Source: Apostichopus leukothele
Lineage: Eukaryota > Echinodermata > Holothuroidea > Aspidochirotida > Stichopodidae
Assembly (NCBI GenBank): GCA_010014835.2
Contig: JAAAKB020209132.1
Location: 1 to 20,201 of the forward strand
Length of the DNA: 20,201 bases
Direction of reading: 5' to 3'
The notes beneath the pieces are model-generated. The model had not been told where the DNA came from. It did not search any database and saw only the letters and a list, made by a program, of their open reading frames with translations. Numbering within the stretch: the first letter of the stretch is position 1; the number at the start of each line of letters is the position of its first letter. Shown one piece after another: positions 19,019 to 20,201 of this stretch. The position numbers were made by a program, and so were the translations under genes.

Positions 19019-19682
19019 GAAGCATTCACTTATTATTCAAATGTCACAGTTTCATCTTTTATGTGACGTCTCTCCTCGAAAGAGACCTTTGAGATAACAA
19101 GCCACGGTATGTTATATCATCTCGGCATGTGGCATCTGATTCCACCTTCCAACGGGGGAGAAAGCCAAACCACCATCTCAAGATTTCTAATCACGTTTTA
19201 TTCATCAGCTTCAGCTGTCAGACGACATCCCGCCCACTGCCGACGAGCGTAGAGAGCCACAAGATTTTAAGTGGCTGACGGAGTTCTACGCATACTGGTG
19301 CGAACAGGATTAAAAACACATCAGCAGTGCTCCGTTTAACGGGTACGTTTTTATGCTTTGTCGATGACAGTTGAAAGCAAAAAATTCTTGTAGCCCAAAG
19401 AAAGGCCTTTTTCATTTTAGATTAATTGATACATTTTAAAGAGGTCTTCTCAGTTTGCAGGTTGGTCTTATATAATAATTTTTTTTTAAATTTCATATAA
19501 TTTTTTGCATAAAGCAACTGTTAATTAGCATTTAGTTATTGATGGCTATATTTGGCAGGTAAACATTAATTTTTTGGATACATAAGTTGTTTATGGATGG
19601 AAAACAAAAACACTGATTTAACAAGGCCACGTTTTTCCTGTTTGTTTGAAATGAAAACGTGTCATTTTAATACTGTACTTAC

Positions 19683-19700
19683 TAAATGTATTTACATTTA
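19683..19700. other. 18-bp palindrome TAAATGTA-TT-TACATTTA
   Basis: A perfect 8-bp inverted repeat separated by TT. AT-rich, so chance is a fair explanation. Confidence 0.6.
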
Positions 19701-19980
19701 ATAGGCAAATGTGGAAATAAAATGTTTAATATCTGAGTTGCAGCCTAGCAACAGCATAACTATAATCCAATTAAATATACTATCTTTGATTAAAATATGA
19801 ACAGCAGCCTAAAGTGTTATTGAATACTGTTAGAAATGCAGATTAGCATATCAATGTTATCTTCTCCATACAGTCCCTAAAAGTGCAGCTATGAATTCCA
19901 AAAGAAACTTGGAGACAAATTTCTTTAAAAGCCTCTTAGAATTTATTCCTGTGGCAGATCATATGATACATATGGACCAA

Positions 19981-20160
19981 AAAAATATTAAACACTGTTA
20001 GTTGAAAACTCTATTATCTTGCTACAGTATCTTGTCGCTATCTCAATTAGATATCTATGGTTGATTAAATGGAATTTATTTTCACTGGATTCTTCAAGAG
20101 ATTACAGAAGGAGGTCTGTCTAAAGGTCATGTCATAACTGCAAATGTTCTTCCAAAAATT
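19981..20160 (+). repeat. Interspersed repeat, copy 2
   Basis: Same orientation and order of shared words as copy 1 (CACTGTTAGTT at 19993-20003, GGATTCTTCAAG at 20087-20098, GGTCTGT at 20113-20119, AAATGTTCTTC at 20142-20152). Weaker resemblance may continue to the left (about 19940-19980). The two copies are about 4.45 kb apart and are best explained as two members of a dispersed family. Confidence 0.72.
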
Positions 20161-20179
20161 TACTTTTCTATTGTAAAGA

Positions 20180-20201
20180 GGAGGGTGGGTTGGGGAGATG
20201 G
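20180..20201 (+). other. G-rich run at the right edge
   Basis: GG-A-GGG-T-GGG-TT-GGGG followed by AGATGG. It can form a two-layer quadruplex as seen and may continue past the window. Confidence 0.5.

Larger units (their letters stand above)
15900..19970. other. Anonymous intronic sequence with tracts and short palindromes
   Basis: No gene recognised; open frames are under 75 codons. Contains T12 (17002-17013), a hairpin at 17597-17620, poly-G at 17856-17870, an AAT/ATT palindrome near 18304-18322, a 20-bp tandem pair at 18873-18912, an A-rich tract at 18995-19018, T9 at 19479-19487 and a palindrome at 19683-19700. Confidence 0.5.
13809..20201 (-). other. Presumed PMCA intron upstream of the exon (partial, at least 6.4 kb)
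   Basis: The preceding PMCA exon should end (I/V)KY-G before a GT donor, giving ACCRTAYTT on the + strand. I found no match to that pattern to the right of the exon, so the upstream intron probably extends beyond the right edge. It contains the hexamer array, two copies of an interspersed repeat, several short palindromes and homopolymer tracts, and no other recognisable coding sequence. Confidence 0.6.

Noticed and set aside
1-20201. Endogenous virus, LTR element, Polinton or DNA transposase remains
   Set aside because: No reverse transcriptase, integrase, capsid, envelope or transposase motif was recognised in any frame, and no long terminal repeats were seen.
1-20201. A bacterial-style defence or multi-gene system
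   Set aside because: There are no adjacent ORFs, no ribosome-binding-site pattern and no CRISPR array; the coding content is a single spliced animal exon.

Overview
The window looks like non-coding-rich DNA from a marine invertebrate animal. It is AT-rich and full of microsatellites, long homopolymers and degraded interspersed repeats, with almost no coding potential. An echinoderm (sea urchin or sea star type) is the best guess. That guess rests on the intron-rich metazoan architecture and on a repeat built from TTGACCT-type decamers (3845-4440), a style I associate with echinoderm and other marine invertebrate genomes. It is an inference, because no species-diagnostic gene is present.

The only coding sequence I can firmly recognise is one 126-nt internal exon on the minus strand (13683-13808). 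It encodes 41 complete codons and two split glycine codons of a plasma-membrane Ca2+-transporting P-type ATPase (PMCA, ATP2B-type), and includes the actuator-domain TGES motif. The exon has a good acceptor (TTCATTCCCAG) and a good donor (CAG/GTAAGA), is phase 1 at both ends and has no defects. I did not find the neighbouring PMCA exons (ending IKYG upstream, beginning THVMEGSG downstream). The window is therefore best read as two parts of very long introns: at least 6.4 kb upstream of the exon (13809-20201) and at least 13.6 kb downstream of it (1-13682).

Layout by + coordinates: (CATA)n/(CA)n at the left edge; intronic DNA with a cluster of transcription-factor-like words at 1857-2053; interleaved inverted repeats at 2916-2964 and a hairpin at 3320-3360; a degenerate ~140-bp tandem array with TGACCT decamer blocks and a T36 tract (3845-4440); several poly-G tracts, all on the + strand; an unusually open stretch (7929-8456) and a small membrane-protein-like ORF (7417-7728) of doubtful status; a G-quadruplex-prone block (11838-11886); a 20/23-bp purine-rich minisatellite (12046-12320); the PMCA exon; an ACTCNN hexamer array with a 36-bp higher-order unit just upstream of it (14003-14391); and two diverged copies of one interspersed repeat (15529-15705 and 19981-20160).

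I saw no rRNA, convincing tRNA, CRISPR array, operon-like organisation, or recognisable reverse transcriptase, transposase or viral gene. No gene set here supports a new multi-gene system. The most interesting signals are the nuclear-receptor-half-site-like decamer array, the structured hexamer array next to the exon, the one-sided poly-G distribution and the symmetric TGES exon.
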